Shown: positions 1 through 10,801 of the stretch, piece by piece
Position numbering within the stretch: position 1 is the stretch's first letter
Layout: each line of letters opens with the position of its first letter
Assembly: GCF_001667265.1 (NCBI RefSeq)
Contig: NZ_LZHW01000065.1
Location: 20,895-84,894 of the forward strand
Length of the DNA stretch: 64,000 bases
Source: Mycobacterium sp. ACS4331
GTDB taxonomy: Bacteria; Actinomycetota; Actinomycetes; Mycobacteriales; Mycobacteriaceae
Direction: 5' to 3'
Notes under the pieces: model-generated
Databases searched by the model: none
What the model saw: the letters and a program-made list of their open reading frames with translations, nothing else
What the model was told of the DNA's origin: nothing
Translations under genes and position numbers: made by a program

Positions 1-418
1 CCACCTGCAGTGCCTCGGGCACCGTGCGGACACTGTGGTCGATGCGAATGTTGGCATCCCACAGCGGGTACCACAGAAGTTCGGCGACCTGGGTGACGAT
101 CTCCGCCGGCATGTTGTCATGCAGCAGAGTCAGGTCGAGGTCGGAGTGCGGCACGAGTTCACCGCGGCCCAGGCCCCCCGTGGCGACGATGGCGAATCCA
201 CTGGTCGGCGTGACCCCGATCTCGGTTGCCTTTGTGGTCAGCCAGAATTCGTGCAGATCGAGCAGCGCATCCCGCAGCCCGGCGGCATCCAGTCGATGCA
301 CGGAGCCGGCCAGCAGGTTGTTCACCGCTGCGGCAAGGTCTTTCGCGGGCTTGGACGCGCCCGCCGCCGGCGCCCCCCAACGGGAGGCTCCGGCGGCGGG
401 TTCTGGTTTCTGGCCCAT
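1..418 (-). CDS. glnD: PII uridylyl/adenylyltransferase GlnD, N-terminal part (runs off the left edge)
   Basis: Only the first 139 codons are in the window; the gene continues past base 1. The visible protein starts [10 protein letters not shown] at the ATG at 418 and contains the nucleotidyltransferase signature GGLGRGEL followed by SDLDL (about residues 81-96), whose aspartates bind the catalytic metal. GlnD-family enzymes modify the PII protein according to nitrogen status; in mycobacteria and other actinobacteria the modification is adenylylation. It is the third gene of amt-glnB-glnD, with an 87-base gap after glnB. An Ala/Pro-rich stretch of about 25 residues precedes the domain. The identification rests on the motif and on gene order. 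Confidence 0.93.
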   Translation of the reverse strand, partial: MGQKPEPAAGASRWGAPAAGASKPAKDLAAAVNNLLAGSVHRLDAAGLRDALLDLHEFWLTTKATEIGVTPTSGFAIVATGGLGRGELVPHSDLDLTLLHDNMPAEIVTQVAELLWYPLWDANIRIDHSVRTVPEALQV

Positions 419-505
419 ATTCGTCCTCTCTTTCCCCCTGCCGATCAACGCTCACCGGTCAGGTGAGGTCGAGGACGACGCGGAACCCTCAGAAACCGTT
501 GCGCA

Positions 506-844
<339 letters not shown>

Positions 845-883
845 TTAGTTGATCCCTTCCAAGACACTGTCGATTGTTCCCGA

Positions 884-2236
884 TCAGGCGAGTTCGTAAG
901 CAGTTTCTGCATGCTCGGTCTCATCGATGCCGGTGTGCTCGGCCTCTTCACTGATGCGCCAACCGAGCGGCTTGACGATGAAGGCGATGATCGTGGTCAG
1001 GACCGCGGTGAACAGGACCGCCGCCAGCGCGATCACAACCTGGACCACCAGCTGCTCGAAGCCTCCGCCGACGAACAGACCGGTGTCGGTGGCGAAGAAG
1101 CCCAGCGAGATGGTGCCCCACAGGCCGGCGACCAGGTGCACGCCCACGACGTCGAGCGAGTCGTCGTAGCCGAACTTGTACTTCAGCCCGATGGCCAGCG
1201 CCGACAACGTACCGGCGATGGCGCCGACGACCAGGGACCAGATGGGCGTCAGGTTGCCGCACGCAGGGGTGATGGCGACCAGGCCGGCGACGATGCCCGA
1301 CGCGGCACCCACGCTGGTGGCGTGCCCGTCACGCAGACGCTCGACCAGGAGCCAGGCCAGCATCGCTGCCGCGGTGGCGGCGGTGGTGTTGATCCAGACC
1401 AGGCCCGCGGCCATGTCGGCGGCACCCTCGGAACCCACGTTGAAGCCGAACCAGCCGAACCACAGAATGGCCGCACCCAGCATGACGAACGGGATGTTGT
1501 GCGGGCGGAACGCGGTCTTGCCGAATCCGGCGCGCTTGCCCAGCAGGATCGCGAGCACCAGCGCGGCCATGCCGGCGTTGATGTGAACCACGGTGCCACC
1601 GGCGAAGTCGATGGGCGCCACGTTGGCCGCGCCCTCGTCGTCAACCCCGAACAGCTTCGCGGCGATGCCCTTCTCGGACCCGGACAGCAGGCCGCCACCC
1701 CAGACCATGTGTGCCAGTGGGAAATACACAAACGTCACCCAGAGACCACCGAATACCAGCCAGGTGCCGAACTTCATCCGCTCGGCGACCGCGCCGCTGA
1801 TCAGTGCGACCGTGATGACCGCGAAGGTCAGCTGGAAGGCGGCCCACACGATCGCGGGGACCGTGCCGAATCCGCCGGAGACGAACGCCTCGACACCGTT
1901 GATCTCGCGGGTCTCGGTCAACTGGTTGAGACCGAAGAGGGCGATGGGATTGTCGAAGATGCCCGCGATGCTGTTCCCTCCGGTGTGACTCGAGGAGAAG
2001 GACATCGAGTAGCCCCAGAGCACGTAGATGACGCCGACGACACCGATGGAGGCGAACGACATCATCATCATGTTCAGGACTGACTTCTGCCGCGACAGGC
2101 CGCCGTAGAAGAACGCGAGGCCAGGTGTCATGAACAACACCAGCGCTGCGGCCGTGAGCACCCATGCGGTGTCACCGGCACTCAGGCCGTCCGGCCCGAA
2201 TGGCAAAAATGCTTCGTCTGGCAAGGCTAAGACCAC
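884..2236 (-). CDS. amt: Ammonium transporter Amt
   Basis: A 450-residue polytopic membrane protein of the Amt/MEP/Rh family. The N-terminal membrane segment (AWVLTAAALVLFMTPGLAFFYGG) and the conserved HINAGMAALVLA segment are clear, as is the FGWFGFNVGS block. It conducts ammonium into the cytoplasm and is gated by PII. I place the start at the GTG at 2236, because GAGGAGG lies at 2247-2253, ten bases upstream. A longer frame to 2347 lacks a ribosome site and adds 37 residues that look non-coding. First gene of amt-glnB-glnD. A GlnR-like site lies about 120 bases upstream. Confidence 0.95.
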   Translation of the reverse strand: MVLALPDEAFLPFGPDGLSAGDTAWVLTAAALVLFMTPGLAFFYGGLSRQKSVLNMMMMSFASIGVVGVIYVLWGYSMSFSSSHTGGNSIAGIFDNPIALFGLNQLTETREINGVEAFVSGGFGTVPAIVWAAFQLTFAVITVALISGAVAERMKFGTWLVFGGLWVTFVYFPLAHMVWGGGLLSGSEKGIAAKLFGVDDEGAANVAPIDFAGGTVVHINAGMAALVLAILLGKRAGFGKTAFRPHNIPFVMLGAAILWFGWFGFNVGSEGAADMAAGLVWINTTAATAAAMLAWLLVERLRDGHATSVGAASGIVAGLVAITPACGNLTPIWSLVVGAIAGTLSALAIGLKYKFGYDDSLDVVGVHLVAGLWGTISLGFFATDTGLFVGGGFEQLVVQVVIALAAVLFTAVLTTIIAFIVKPLGWRISEEAEHTGIDETEHAETAYELA

Positions 2237-2358
2237 TTTGTGTGAACCTCCTCGGGGAATGGGCGCCGACAGGATCGGCGTCACGAGAAGACTCTTTTGC
2301 CGAGGTTTCACTCGTGGTTCTGTCGTGTTTCTTCGATGTGAACGCACAGCCGGTAACC

Positions 2359-2374
2359 GTTACGCTCACGTTTC
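2359..2374 (-). promoter_or_regulatory. Candidate GlnR binding site upstream of amt
   Basis: On the minus strand this reads GAAAC-GTGAGC-GTAAC, the spacing of GlnR half-boxes described for actinobacteria, and it contains the AC-N9-AC pattern reported for M. smegmatis GlnR. The plus strand also shows an inverted repeat GTAAC-C-GTTAC at 2353-2363 that overlaps it. It sits in the 183-base gap between ftsY and amt, about 120 bases before the amt start. Assignment is by motif and position only. Confidence 0.45.
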
Positions 2375-2419
2375 GTCGCACAGTGACAGCGCATTCCCCG
2401 CCCAGACAGGCGGTTTCGG

Positions 2420-3787
2420 TCAGCCCAGCAGTGCGTCCACGAACGCGTCCGGTTCGAACGGCGCGAGGTCGTCCGCGCCCTCCCCCAGCCCCACCAGTTT
2501 GACCGGAACACCCAGCTCCTGCTGCACCCGGAAGACGATGCCACCCTTCGCCGTTCCGTCGAGCTTGGTCAACACCACACCCGTGATGTCGACCACCTCG
2601 GCGAACACCTTGGCCTGCGCCAGACCGTTCTGGCCGATCGTCGCGTCGAGCACCAGCAGCACCTCGTCGACCGCGGCGCGCTTGCTCACCACCCGCTTGA
2701 CCTTGCCGAGTTCGTCCATCAGACCGGTCTTGGTGTGCAGCCGGCCCGCGGTGTCGATCACCACCACGTCCGCGCCCGCGACGATGCCCTTGTCGACCGC
2801 GTCGAAGGCCACCGAGGCCGGGTCCGCGCCCTCCGGGCCGCGCACCACCTCGGCGCCCACCCGCGAGGCCCAGGACTGCAGCTGATCGGCGGCCGCCGCG
2901 CGGAACGTGTCCGCGGCGCCGAGCACCACACGGCGCCCATCGGCGACCAGGACGCGGGCCAGCTTGCCGACCGTCGTCGTCTTCCCCGTCCCGTTGACGC
3001 CGACGACCAGCAGCACCGACGGCGCGTTGTCGTGCGGCAGCGCCTTGATCGACCGGTCGAACTCGGGATGCAGCTGCCCCACCAGCGCCTCGCGCAGCAC
3101 CGCGCGGGCGTCCGCACCCGTACGCACCCCGCTCGCGGCCAGCCGGGCCCGCAACTGCTCCATCACCGCGGCCGTGACCGTCGGACCGAGGTCAGCGATC
3201 AGCAGGGTGTCCTCCACGTCCTGCCAGGAGTCCTCATCCAGGTCACCACCGCCGAGCAGGCCCAGCACGCTCTTGCCCAGCGCGTTCTGCGACTTCGCCA
3301 GCCGCCCGCGGAGCCGGTCCAGGCGGCCCTCGGTGGGCGCGATGGTGTCGATCTCAACGGCCGGTGCGGGTTCGGGTTCGGGAACCGGCGCGGGCTCGGG
3401 CTCGGGGATCGGGACGGGAGCCGGCTCGGGCGCGGGTTCGGGGATCGGGACGGGCGCGGGCTCGGGTTCGGGGATCACCTCCGGCTCGGGCGTGGGCGTG
3501 GGCGCCGGGGCCACATCGGCTTCGGGCAGGCGCACGTTGGAGATGGTGCGCTTGCGGGCGTCCCGCGGTATCTCGGCGTCGTCCCCGATGACGGGGATCT
3601 GGTCCTCGCTGCGGCTGAACGTGATGCCGGAGCCGGCCGTATACCCGCCGGAGCGGTCGATCGCCTTGTCGGCCTCCGCGGGCGGCAGGCTGATTCTGCT
3701 GCGCCGATAGCGCACCAGGCCGATGATGAGCGCGGCGATGACCAGGACGGCGACGACCGCTACGGCGATCCAGAGACCTTGTGACAC
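2420..3787 (-). CDS. ftsY: Signal recognition particle receptor FtsY
   Basis: 455 residues. The SRP receptor GTPase docks ribosome-SRP complexes at the membrane. The layout is an N-terminal membrane helix (residues 5-26), an acidic Pro/Glu linker (about 91-145) built of repeated PEPAPVPIPEP-like units, and an NG domain. The GTPase motifs are GVNGTGKT (264-271), DTAGR (345-349) and TKLD (407-410), with the C-terminal GLGEGADDLAPF block. The start is a GTG at 3787. The gene is divergent from the SRPBCC gene, with a 43-base gap, and precedes amt. The membrane anchor plus PEP-rich spacer replaces the charged A domain of E. coli FtsY, as in other actinobacteria. Confidence 0.96.
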   Translation of the reverse strand: MSQGLWIAVAVVAVLVIAALIIGLVRYRRSRISLPPAEADKAIDRSGGYTAGSGITFSRSEDQIPVIGDDAEIPRDARKRTISNVRLPEADVAPAPTPTPEPEVIPEPEPAPVPIPEPAPEPAPVPIPEPEPAPVPEPEPAPAVEIDTIAPTEGRLDRLRGRLAKSQNALGKSVLGLLGGGDLDEDSWQDVEDTLLIADLGPTVTAAVMEQLRARLAASGVRTGADARAVLREALVGQLHPEFDRSIKALPHDNAPSVLLVVGVNGTGKTTTVGKLARVLVADGRRVVLGAADTFRAAAADQLQSWASRVGAEVVRGPEGADPASVAFDAVDKGIVAGADVVVIDTAGRLHTKTGLMDELGKVKRVVSKRAAVDEVLLVLDATIGQNGLAQAKVFAEVVDITGVVLTKLDGTAKGGIVFRVQQELGVPVKLVGLGEGADDLAPFEPDAFVDALLG

Positions 3788-3830
3788 CCAGCCATTGTTT
3801 CAAAGCCGCCCAGTGGGTACCCGCCCACCC

Positions 3831-4280
3831 ATGGCAACCGTCGACATATCCGAGTCCTCCACCCTGACCCCCGCCGCGGCCTGGGCACTGGCCTCCGACC
3901 TGCGGCGCTTCGACGACTGGCTGACCATCTTCGGCGGCTGGCGCGGCCCGGTGCCCGACTCCATCGACGAGGGCACCGAAGTGTCGTCGCTGATCAAGGT
4001 CAAGGGCTTCCGCAACGTCATCCACTGGCGGGTCACCGGCTACGACGAACCTCGGCGCATCGCGCTGCGCGGCCGCGGTCGCGGCGGCATCGAGATCCAG
4101 CTCACCATGTCGGTGGCCGAGGAACGTGCGGGGTCGACGTTCCACCTGGTCGCCGAACTCCGCGGCGGCCTGCTGTCCGGGCCGGTGGGGCGGCTGGTGG
4201 CCAAGGTGCTGGAGTCCGACGTCCGGCGGTCCGTGCGGAATCTGGCGGCCCTGGCCCCGGTCGACGCCGAGCGGCGCTAG
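3831..4280 (+). CDS. SRPBCC (START/Bet v1-like) family protein
   Basis: 149 residues starting MATVDISESSTLTPAAAW. The pattern of an N-terminal strand, then helix (LASDLRRFDDWLTIFGGW), alternating beta strands and a long C-terminal helix (VGRLVAKVLESDVRRSVRNLAAL) is that of the polyketide cyclase/dehydrase-like SRPBCC fold, which forms a cavity for hydrophobic ligands. No catalytic residue can be assigned. It is transcribed opposite to both neighbours: divergent from ftsY, and its TAG stop (4278-4280) abuts the smc stop with no gap. From memory, ftsY and smc are direct neighbours in M. tuberculosis, so this looks like an accessory insertion. Confidence 0.8.
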   Translation: MATVDISESSTLTPAAAWALASDLRRFDDWLTIFGGWRGPVPDSIDEGTEVSSLIKVKGFRNVIHWRVTGYDEPRRIALRGRGRGGIEIQLTMSVAEERAGSTFHLVAELRGGLLSGPVGRLVAKVLESDVRRSVRNLAALAPVDAERR

Positions 4281-7200
4281 CTACCCGGTGCCGACGAGTT
4301 CCTGGCCGCGCATCCGCTGCGAGATCACCTGGGTGATGCCGTCGCCCTGCATGGTGACGCCGTAGAGCGCGTCGGCGATCTCCATCGTCGGCTTCTGGTG
4401 GGTGATGACGATCAGCTGGGAGCGGTCCCGAAGCTGCTCGAACAGCCCGATGAGCCGGCGCAGGTTCACGTCGTCGAGCGCGGCCTCGACCTCGTCCATG
4501 ACGTAGAACGGCGACGGCCGGGCCCGGAAGATCGCGACCAGCATCGCGACCGCCGTCAGCGACTTCTCGCCGCCGGACAGCAGCGACAGGCGCTTGACCT
4601 TCTTGCCGGGCGGGCGCGCCTCGACCTCGATGCCGGTGGTGAGCATGTCGGACGGGTCCGTGAGCAGCAGCCTGCCCTCACCCCCCGGGAACAGTGACGA
4701 GAACACCTCGCTGAACTCACGTTCGACGTCGGCGTAGGCCTCGGTGAACACCTGCAGGATGCGCTTGTCGACGTCCTCGATCACGTCCAACAGGTCCTTG
4801 CGCGCCGCCTTGACGTCCTCAAGCTGTGTCGAGAGGAAGTTGTAGCGCTCCTCCAGCGCCGCGAACTCCTCGAGCGCCAGCGGGTTGACCCGGCCCAGCT
4901 CGGCCAGTTCCTTCTCGGCGCGCTTGGCCCGGCGCTCCTGGGTCGGACGGTCGAACGGCATCGGCGCGGGCGCGGTCACCTGCTCGCCGCGTTCGCGGGC
5001 CTGCTCGTACTCGGCCATCTCCAACTCGGTGGGCGGCAGCGCGACCTGCGGCCCGTACTCGGCGACCAGGTCGGCCGCGGCCATCCCGAACTGTTCGAGC
5101 ACCATCTGCTCAAGCTGTTCGATGCGCAGGGCGGCCTGCGCCTTGGCCATCTCGTCGCGGTGCAGCGAGTCGGTCAGCGCCGCGATCCGGGTGTTGAGCG
5201 CGTCGACCTCCTCGCGAGCCGCCGTCAACGCGGCGGCGCGACGCTGCCGTTCGGCGGCCAACTGATCGCGCGACGCCGATGCGGCGGCCACCACGCCGGC
5301 CAACCGCGCGGCGACCGCGCGGCCCGATTCGGCCACCGCTGCGGCCACTGCGGCCGCATGTTCACGCGCGGCCGCGGCGCGCTGGGCCCGCTCGCGTGCC
5401 TCACGTTCGGCGGCCGCGGCACGGCGCAGTGAATCAGCCCGGCCCCGAACGGCATTCGCGCGCTCCTCGGCGGTGCGCACGGTCAGTCGGGCTTCAACCT
5501 CGGCACTGCGGGCCTCGTCGGCCGCCGCGGTGAACAGTTCCCGGTCGACCGGTTCGGCCACGTCCTCGGCCGGGATGTCCTGGGCGTTGTGCAGCCGCGT
5601 CTCGAGCTCGGTCAGTTCGGCGACGGTCTGCGCGCGACTCGACTCGAGTTCGGCGCGCTGGTCCATCTGCCTGCGGAACTCCTCGTCGGCGATCCGAGAC
5701 TCCTGCCCCAGCCGGCCCAACTGTTCGTAGATCTGCGAGATCGCCGCGTCGGACTCGTTGAGTGCGGCCAGCGCCTGCTCGGCGGCATCGGAGCGGGCCG
5801 CCTGCTCGGCGACGGCACCGGCCAGGGCCGCGGACAGCTCGGCGGACTGCGTCTCGGCCGCCGCGAGTTCGGCGCGCGCCGTCTCGATCTGCGTGGCGAT
5901 CTCGAGGGTGGACGGCTTTCGGTCCGACCCGCCCGTCACCCAGCCCGGTCCCACCAGGTCACCGTCCGAGGTCACGGCGCGAAGCTGCGGCTGCGTGGCG
6001 ATGAGGTCGACCGCCGAATCCAGGTCACCGACCACGACGACGTCGCCGAGCAGCGCCGTGACCGCACCCCGCAGCCGATCCGGTGCCTCGATCAGGTCCA
6101 GCGCCCAATGGGCTCCGGCGGGCAGCTCACCCGAGGCGCGAGGCGGCACCGGCCAGTCTCCGACGACGATCGCCGCGCGGCCGCCGTCGGCGGCCTTGAG
6201 GGCCTGCACCGCCGTGCGCGCGGCGTGCGGGTTCTCCGCCGCCATCGCGTCGGCCGCCGTGCCGAGCACCGCGGCAAGCGCGGTCTCATAACCGGGCCGC
6301 ACCTTCAACAGCTTGGCGACTGTCCCGAAAAGCCCGTTCCCAGAATGGTTCTCGGCCAGCCAGGCGGCGCCGTCCTTGCGGTCCAGGCCCACCGCGAGGG
6401 CGTCGATGCGTGCCAGCAGTGAGGCGACGAGCCGCTCGGAGGCGCGCTCGGCGCTCTGCAGTTCGGCGACCCTCTCGTCGGCCAGCCGCAGCGCGGCCAC
6501 GGTGCGGTCGTGGTGCTCGTCGAGGCCCACTTCGCTCTGGTCCAGCTCGCCCACGCGACTCTGCACCGTCTCGAATTCGGCCTTGGCGATCTCCGCCCGG
6601 GACGCGGCCTCCTCGATGCCCTCCGTCAGCCGGGCCACCCGGTCGTCGATCGATTCGACGCGGGCCCGCATGGTCTCGACCTGGCCGGACAGCCTGGCCA
6701 GCCCCTCCCGACGGTCGGCCTCGGCCCGCACCGCGGCCAGGTGGGCGCGCAGGGCCTCGGTCGCGACGCGCTCGGCCTCGGCGAGCGCCGACCGGGCGCC
6801 GTCGAGCCGAATCCGGGCCTCCTCGAGTTCGGCCAGCAGCTCCTGTTCCTGCTCGGCGATCGCGTCGGCCTCGGCCTCGAGTTCGTCGGGGTCGCGGCCG
6901 CCGGTGTGCACCGGCTGAGCCTCCAGCAGCTGGGCGCGCTCGGAGGCGATCCGCACGGTCGCGCTGACCCGTTCGGCCAGCGCCGACAGCCGAAACCAGG
7001 TCTGCTGGGCGCGGTCGGCCCGCTCACTGAGGGTGGCCACGGCGGTCTCGTGCTCGGTCAGCTCCTCGGCGGCCACCGCGAGGCGCTCCACGGCCTCCTC
7101 GTGCTCGCGGCGCAGGGCCGCCTCGGTGCCGCCGACGCCGTCGAACTCGGCCTGCCGGGTCACCAGGTCGTCGGCGGCCAGCCGCAGTCGGGCATCGCGC

Positions 7201-7865
7201 AGGTCGGCCTGGATGGTCTGCGCGCGCCGCGCCATCTCGGCCTGGCGGCCCAGCGGTTTGAGCTGACGACGCAACTCGGTGGTCAGATCCGTCAGCCGGG
7301 CCAGGTTGGCGGCCATGGCGTCGAGCTTGCGGACCGCCTTCTCCTTGCGCTTCCGGTGCTTGAGCACCCCGGCGGCCTCTTCGATGAAGGCGCGGCGGTC
7401 CTCAGGCCGCGACTCCAGAATCTGGGAGAGCCGGCCCTGGCCGACGATGACGTGCATCTCCCGGCCGATGCCCGAGTCCGACAGGAGTTCCTGGACGTCC
7501 ATCAAGCGGCAGCTGCTGCCGTTGATCTCGTACTCGCCGGCACCGTCGCGGAACATCCGGCGCGTGATCGACACCTCGGAGTACTCGATGGGCAGCGCGT
7601 TGTCGGAGTTGTCGATCGTCAGGGTGACCTCGGCGCGGCCCAGCGGCGCGCGCGTCGAGGTGCCGGCGAAGATGACGTCCTCCATCTTGCCGCCGCGCAG
7701 GGTCTTGGCCCCCTGTTCGCCCATCACCCACGTCAGCGCGTCGACGACGTTGGACTTGCCCGAACCGTTGGGGCCGACGACGCAGGTGATGCCGGGCTCG
7801 AACCGCAGAGTCGTGGGCGCGGCGAAGGACTTGAATCCCTTCAGCGTCAGACTCTTGAGGTGCAT
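4281..7865 (-). CDS. smc: Chromosome segregation ATPase SMC
   Basis: 1194 residues, standard for bacterial SMC. It begins [14 protein letters not shown] at the ATG at 7865; a longer frame adds only 11 unlikely residues. Features are the Walker A motif GPNGSGKS near the N-terminus, two long charged coiled-coil arms rich in Glu, Ala and Arg, and a hinge in the middle ([15 protein letters not shown] to [16 protein letters not shown]). The C-terminal signature LSGGEK and Walker B ([13 protein letters not shown]) complete the head ATPase. SMC dimers with ScpAB load at the origin and align chromosome arms. It lies 29 bases downstream of acyP, the end of a tight yceD-rnc-mutM-osmC-acyP-smc run. Confidence 0.97.
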   Translation of the reverse strand: MHLKSLTLKGFKSFAAPTTLRFEPGITCVVGPNGSGKSNVVDALTWVMGEQGAKTLRGGKMEDVIFAGTSTRAPLGRAEVTLTIDNSDNALPIEYSEVSITRRMFRDGAGEYEINGSSCRLMDVQELLSDSGIGREMHVIVGQGRLSQILESRPEDRRAFIEEAAGVLKHRKRKEKAVRKLDAMAANLARLTDLTTELRRQLKPLGRQAEMARRAQTIQADLRDARLRLAADDLVTRQAEFDGVGGTEAALRREHEEAVERLAVAAEELTEHETAVATLSERADRAQQTWFRLSALAERVSATVRIASERAQLLEAQPVHTGGRDPDELEAEADAIAEQEQELLAELEEARIRLDGARSALAEAERVATEALRAHLAAVRAEADRREGLARLSGQVETMRARVESIDDRVARLTEGIEEAASRAEIAKAEFETVQSRVGELDQSEVGLDEHHDRTVAALRLADERVAELQSAERASERLVASLLARIDALAVGLDRKDGAAWLAENHSGNGLFGTVAKLLKVRPGYETALAAVLGTAADAMAAENPHAARTAVQALKAADGGRAAIVVGDWPVPPRASGELPAGAHWALDLIEAPDRLRGAVTALLGDVVVVGDLDSAVDLIATQPQLRAVTSDGDLVGPGWVTGGSDRKPSTLEIATQIETARAELAAAETQSAELSAALAGAVAEQAARSDAAEQALAALNESDAAISQIYEQLGRLGQESRIADEEFRRQMDQRAELESSRAQTVAELTELETRLHNAQDIPAEDVAEPVDRELFTAAADEARSAEVEARLTVRTAEERANAVRGRADSLRRAAAAEREARERAQRAAAAREHAAAVAAAVAESGRAVAARLAGVVAAASASRDQLAAERQRRAAALTAAREEVDALNTRIAALTDSLHRDEMAKAQAALRIEQLEQMVLEQFGMAAADLVAEYGPQVALPPTELEMAEYEQARERGEQVTAPAPMPFDRPTQERRAKRAEKELAELGRVNPLALEEFAALEERYNFLSTQLEDVKAARKDLLDVIEDVDKRILQVFTEAYADVEREFSEVFSSLFPGGEGRLLLTDPSDMLTTGIEVEARPPGKKVKRLSLLSGGEKSLTAVAMLVAIFRARPSPFYVMDEVEAALDDVNLRRLIGLFEQLRDRSQLIVITHQKPTMEIADALYGVTMQGDGITQVISQRMRGQELVGTG

Positions 7866-7894
7866 GGCAGGCCAGCGTACCGGCCCCGGCCAGA

Positions 7895-8179
7895 TCAACG
7901 TTCAGCGAAACCCTGGATCGGCTCGATGTTCTCCGACCAGTCCGAGATGACCTTGTCCACCTGCCCCGGTGTGGCGGGGCAGCCGAGCAGTTCCAGCAGC
8001 TGTTCGCACGCCCGTCGCGGGCCCTGCGCCACCACCAGGACGCGGCCGTCGGCCTGGTTCTTGGCGTAGCCGGTCAGCCCCAGTTCGAGCGCGCGGGAGC
8101 GGGTCCACCAGCGGAAACCCACGCCCTGCACGTGACCGTGCACCCAGGCGGTGAGCCGGACCCGCGGTTCCTCGGTCAC
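7895..8179 (-). CDS. acyP: Acylphosphatase
   Basis: 94 residues. The signature VQGVGFR carries the phosphate-binding Arg23, and Asn41 (in AKNQADG) matches the catalytic asparagine of the family. Acylphosphatases hydrolyse carboxyl-phosphate bonds such as acetyl phosphate or 1,3-bisphosphoglycerate. The GTG start at 8179 overlaps the TGA of the upstream OsmC-like gene (GTGA), so translation is probably coupled. The same neighbour order (OsmC-like, acyP, smc) occurs in M. tuberculosis. Confidence 0.93.
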   Translation of the reverse strand: MTEEPRVRLTAWVHGHVQGVGFRWWTRSRALELGLTGYAKNQADGRVLVVAQGPRRACEQLLELLGCPATPGQVDKVISDWSENIEPIQGFAER

Positions 8180-8589
8180 GATCGGTGGTCGTCGATGTCG
8201 AACGTGACCTGCGTGCCGGCCTTGAGCGTCCGGCCGACGGTGCAGACCTGGTCGATCGCGCGGTTGACCACGGTGCGCAGGCGTTCAGCCTCGGCCTCGG
8301 TCAACCCGGACAGGTCGATCCGCAGCGTCTCCTCCAGCAGGGGATAGACCTCACGCTCGCGATCGGCGGGGCCGTCGACCTCGATGGTGGCGTCGTAGTC
8401 GTCACCGAGGCGGCGCGACAACGGTGCGTCGCTGGCCATGCCACTGCAGGCCGCGAGCGCGATCTTCATCAACTCACCCGGTGTGAAGACGCCGTCGACG
8501 CTCTCCGATCCCACGAACACCTCGGCACCCCGGGAACTGCGCCCGGTGTAGCGGCGGGTGCCGGTGCGTTCGACCCACAGTTTGGTCAT
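8176..8589 (-). CDS. OsmC-like peroxiredoxin-fold protein
   Basis: 137 residues starting [18 protein letters not shown] at 8589. The central segment [25 protein letters not shown] carries the single conserved cysteine of the OsmC/Ohr fold. The C-terminal [10 protein letters not shown] has a second cysteine, so a two-cysteine peroxidatic pair typical of Ohr/OsmC thiol peroxidases is possible. The likely role is hydroperoxide reduction, but the substrate is unknown. The ATG overlaps the TGA of mutM (ATGA). It corresponds in position to Rv2923c. Confidence 0.85.
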   Translation of the reverse strand: MTKLWVERTGTRRYTGRSSRGAEVFVGSESVDGVFTPGELMKIALAACSGMASDAPLSRRLGDDYDATIEVDGPADREREVYPLLEETLRIDLSGLTEAEAERLRTVVNRAIDQVCTVGRTLKAGTQVTFDIDDHRS

Positions 8590-9455
8590 GACTTTCTCCT
8601 GGGTTTGGGTTGGCAGCGTGGACAGTAGAACGACGAGCGGTTCATGAACCGTTCCCGGCGGATGATCGCCCCGCACCGCCGGCACGGCTCTCCCTCACGC
8701 CCGTAGGCATCCAGCGACCGGTCGAAGTATCCCGACTCCCCATTGACGTTCACATACAGCGAGTCAAAGGATGTGCCGCCCTGGGCCAGCGCCTCGCGCA
8801 TCACCTCGGCGGCCGCGTCGAGCACCTCCGCGAGCTTGGGCCGACTCAGCGTCTCCGCGATACGGCTGCCGTTGACCTTGGCGCGCCACAGCGACTCGTC
8901 GGCGTAGATGTTGCCGACTCCCGACACCACGGTCTGATCCAGCAGTTGGCGCTTGATCTCAGAATGCTTGCGGCGCAACACTTTCACGACGGCATCACGG
9001 TCAAACAGCGGATCCAGCGGATCGCGGGCGATGTGGGCGACGGGGACCGGCACCGCACTGCCGTCAACCTGCACCAGGTCAGCCAGCTGCCACCCGCCGA
9101 AGGTCCGCTGGTCCACAAAACTCAGGGCCGTGCCGTCGTCGAGCAGGGCCGCGATGCGCACATGGTCACTGCGGGGCACGGGCCCGAGCAGCATCTGACC
9201 GCTCATCCCGAGATGCACCACGAGCGCCTGCTCCCCCACCCCGTCCTGATCGGCGAACAGCAGCCACAGGTATTTCCCGCGCCGACCGGTTCCGGTGATC
9301 TGCGCGTCGAGCAGCCGGGCGGTCAGGTCGGCGGGACCGGCCTCGTGGCGGCGCACCGCACGCGGGTGATGCACCCGCACAGCGCTCAACCTCCGGCCGA
9401 CGACGTGTTCGGCGAGGCCGCGGCGGACGACCTCGACCTCCGGGAGTTCGGGCAT
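8586..9455 (-). CDS. mutM: Formamidopyrimidine-DNA glycosylase (Fpg/MutM)
   Basis: 289 residues. The processed N-terminus MPELPEVE provides the catalytic Pro2 and Glu3. The H2TH region ([24 protein letters not shown]) and the C-terminal zinc finger (CRRCG ... YCPRC) are complete. The enzyme excises 8-oxoguanine and formamidopyrimidines and nicks the abasic site. The start at 9455 is fixed by the invariant N-terminus; there are upstream in-frame codons that should not be used. It begins one base after the rnc stop and overlaps the OsmC-like gene at its end. Confidence 0.96.
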   Translation of the reverse strand: MPELPEVEVVRRGLAEHVVGRRLSAVRVHHPRAVRRHEAGPADLTARLLDAQITGTGRRGKYLWLLFADQDGVGEQALVVHLGMSGQMLLGPVPRSDHVRIAALLDDGTALSFVDQRTFGGWQLADLVQVDGSAVPVPVAHIARDPLDPLFDRDAVVKVLRRKHSEIKRQLLDQTVVSGVGNIYADESLWRAKVNGSRIAETLSRPKLAEVLDAAAEVMREALAQGGTSFDSLYVNVNGESGYFDRSLDAYGREGEPCRRCGAIIRRERFMNRSSFYCPRCQPKPRRKS

Positions 9456-9456
9456 G

Positions 9457-10149
9457 TCAGGCCTGGTCCAGCGCCGTCCACGCGGTCGCTGCGGCCTTCT
9501 GCTCGGCCTCCTTCTTGGACCGGCCCACGCCCGCACCGTATTCGACGTCCATCACCACGACCGTCGCGGTGAACTGCTTGTCGTGGTCCGGACCGGTCGA
9601 GGTGACCAGGTAGGTCGGCGAACCCATTCCACGTGCCGCCGTGAGCTCCTGCAGGCTGGTCTTCCAGTCCAGGCCCGCCCCCAGTGTGGGTGCGGTGTCG
9701 ATCAGGGGTCCGAACAGACGCAGGATCACCTGACGTGCGACGTCGATGCCGTGGTGCAGGTAGACCGCCCCGAGCAGCGACTCCATGCCGTCGGCCAGGA
9801 TGCTCGACTTGTCGGCGCCGCCGGTGTTCATCTCACCCCGGCCCAGCAGCAGGTAGGCGCCCAGGCCATCCTCGGTCAGGTCGCGCGCGACATCGGCCAG
9901 GGCATGGGTGTTGACGACGCTGGCACGCAGTTTGGCCAGATCCCCCTCCGAGCGCTCGGGGTGGCGATGGAACAGTTCGTCGGTCACGGTCAGGCCCAGC
10001 ACCGCATCGCCGAGGAACTCCAGGCGCTCGTTGGTGGGCAGTCCGCCGTTCTCGTAGGCGTAGCTGCGGTGGGTCAGGGCCAGCGTCAGCAGTTCGTCGG
10101 GCAGCGTCACGCCGAGCGCGTCGAGCAGTGGCCGCCGGGTCTCGTCCAT
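9457..10149 (-). CDS. rnc: Ribonuclease III
   Basis: 230 residues. The RNase III signature [14 protein letters not shown] (about residues 36-49) with its acidic metal ligands and a second catalytic Glu region ([10 protein letters not shown]) precede a double-stranded RNA-binding domain ([15 protein letters not shown] ... [18 protein letters not shown]). It processes rRNA precursors and other structured RNAs. The ATG at 10149 shares its A with the TGA of yceD (TGATG), which indicates coupled translation. The yceD-rnc-mutM order is common in actinobacteria. Confidence 0.96.
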   Translation of the reverse strand: MDETRRPLLDALGVTLPDELLTLALTHRSYAYENGGLPTNERLEFLGDAVLGLTVTDELFHRHPERSEGDLAKLRASVVNTHALADVARDLTEDGLGAYLLLGRGEMNTGGADKSSILADGMESLLGAVYLHHGIDVARQVILRLFGPLIDTAPTLGAGLDWKTSLQELTAARGMGSPTYLVTSTGPDHDKQFTATVVVMDVEYGAGVGRSKKEAEQKAAATAWTALDQA

Positions 10150-10730
10150 CACGAATCCTGGCCCGGTTCTGTGACTTTCAACTCCCTGAGCTTGGCCCAG
10201 CGGGGGTCGATGACGTCGTGGGAGTGGTCGGGCTCGGCCTGGGCGAGCGGCACGCCGCAGTGCTGGCACAGGCCCGGGCAGTCCTCGGAGCACACCGGGG
10301 ACAGCGGCAGTTCGAGCCCGACGGTGTCGATGATGACCTGCTCGAGATCCACGGCGTCGTCGACGACATGACCGACCTCGTCGGCCTCGGTGCTGGCCTC
10401 GGTCGCACTGTCGGGGTAGGCGAACAGTTCGGTGATCCCGATGCTGACCGAACCCGTCGTCGGCTCGAGGCAGCGCGAGCACTCGCCGACGGTCGGGGCC
10501 GTCACGGTCCCGGTGACCAGCACACCCTCGGAGACCGATTCGAGCCGCAGGTCGAGGTCCATCGGCGCCCCCTCGGCGATCGCGACGAGGTCCAGGCCGA
10601 TGCGGGAGGGACTGGGAACAGTCTCGGTGTGGGTCATCATGGAGCCCGGACGCCGACCCAATCGCGAGACGTCGATCGAGAGCACCGACTTCGGGTGCCG
10701 CTGTGCCGCCTTTGCTCGTGCTCCAGACAT
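10149..10730 (-). CDS. YceD family protein (DUF177)
   Basis: 193 residues if it starts at the ATG at 10730 ([14 protein letters not shown]). A GTG at 10754 would add eight residues. The cysteine pairs ECSRCLEP and CPGLCQHCG, and the C-terminal [11 protein letters not shown], are hallmarks of the DUF177/YceD family, linked to 23S rRNA maturation. In many bacteria rpmF (L32) follows it; here rnc follows directly. I prefer the ATG because a strong -10 (TAGAAT) lies eight bases upstream and would otherwise be inside the gene. It is the first gene of the minus-strand operon. Confidence 0.88.
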   Translation of the reverse strand: MSGARAKAAQRHPKSVLSIDVSRLGRRPGSMMTHTETVPSPSRIGLDLVAIAEGAPMDLDLRLESVSEGVLVTGTVTAPTVGECSRCLEPTTGSVSIGITELFAYPDSATEASTEADEVGHVVDDAVDLEQVIIDTVGLELPLSPVCSEDCPGLCQHCGVPLAQAEPDHSHDVIDPRWAKLRELKVTEPGQDS

Positions 10731-10738
10731 AGCCTTCG

Positions 10739-10744
10739 ATTCTA
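10739..10744 (-). promoter_or_regulatory. Candidate -10 element for the yceD-rnc-mutM operon
   Basis: The minus strand reads TAGAAT, close to the SigA consensus, ending eight bases before the ATG at 10730. This would give a 5' leader of at most a couple of bases. No clear -35 is visible at 16-18 bases upstream. Confidence 0.4.
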
Positions 10745-10801
10745 CTTGGGACACAGCGCTGACCGCCCAGGCCAGCCGATGTGGACGCGGTAGGAATCAC
10801 G

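Noticed and set aside
3340..3510. PEP-rich repeat of FtsY as a PE/PPE-type or repeat protein
   Set aside because: It lies in frame between the FtsY membrane helix and NG domain and is a known kind of linker.
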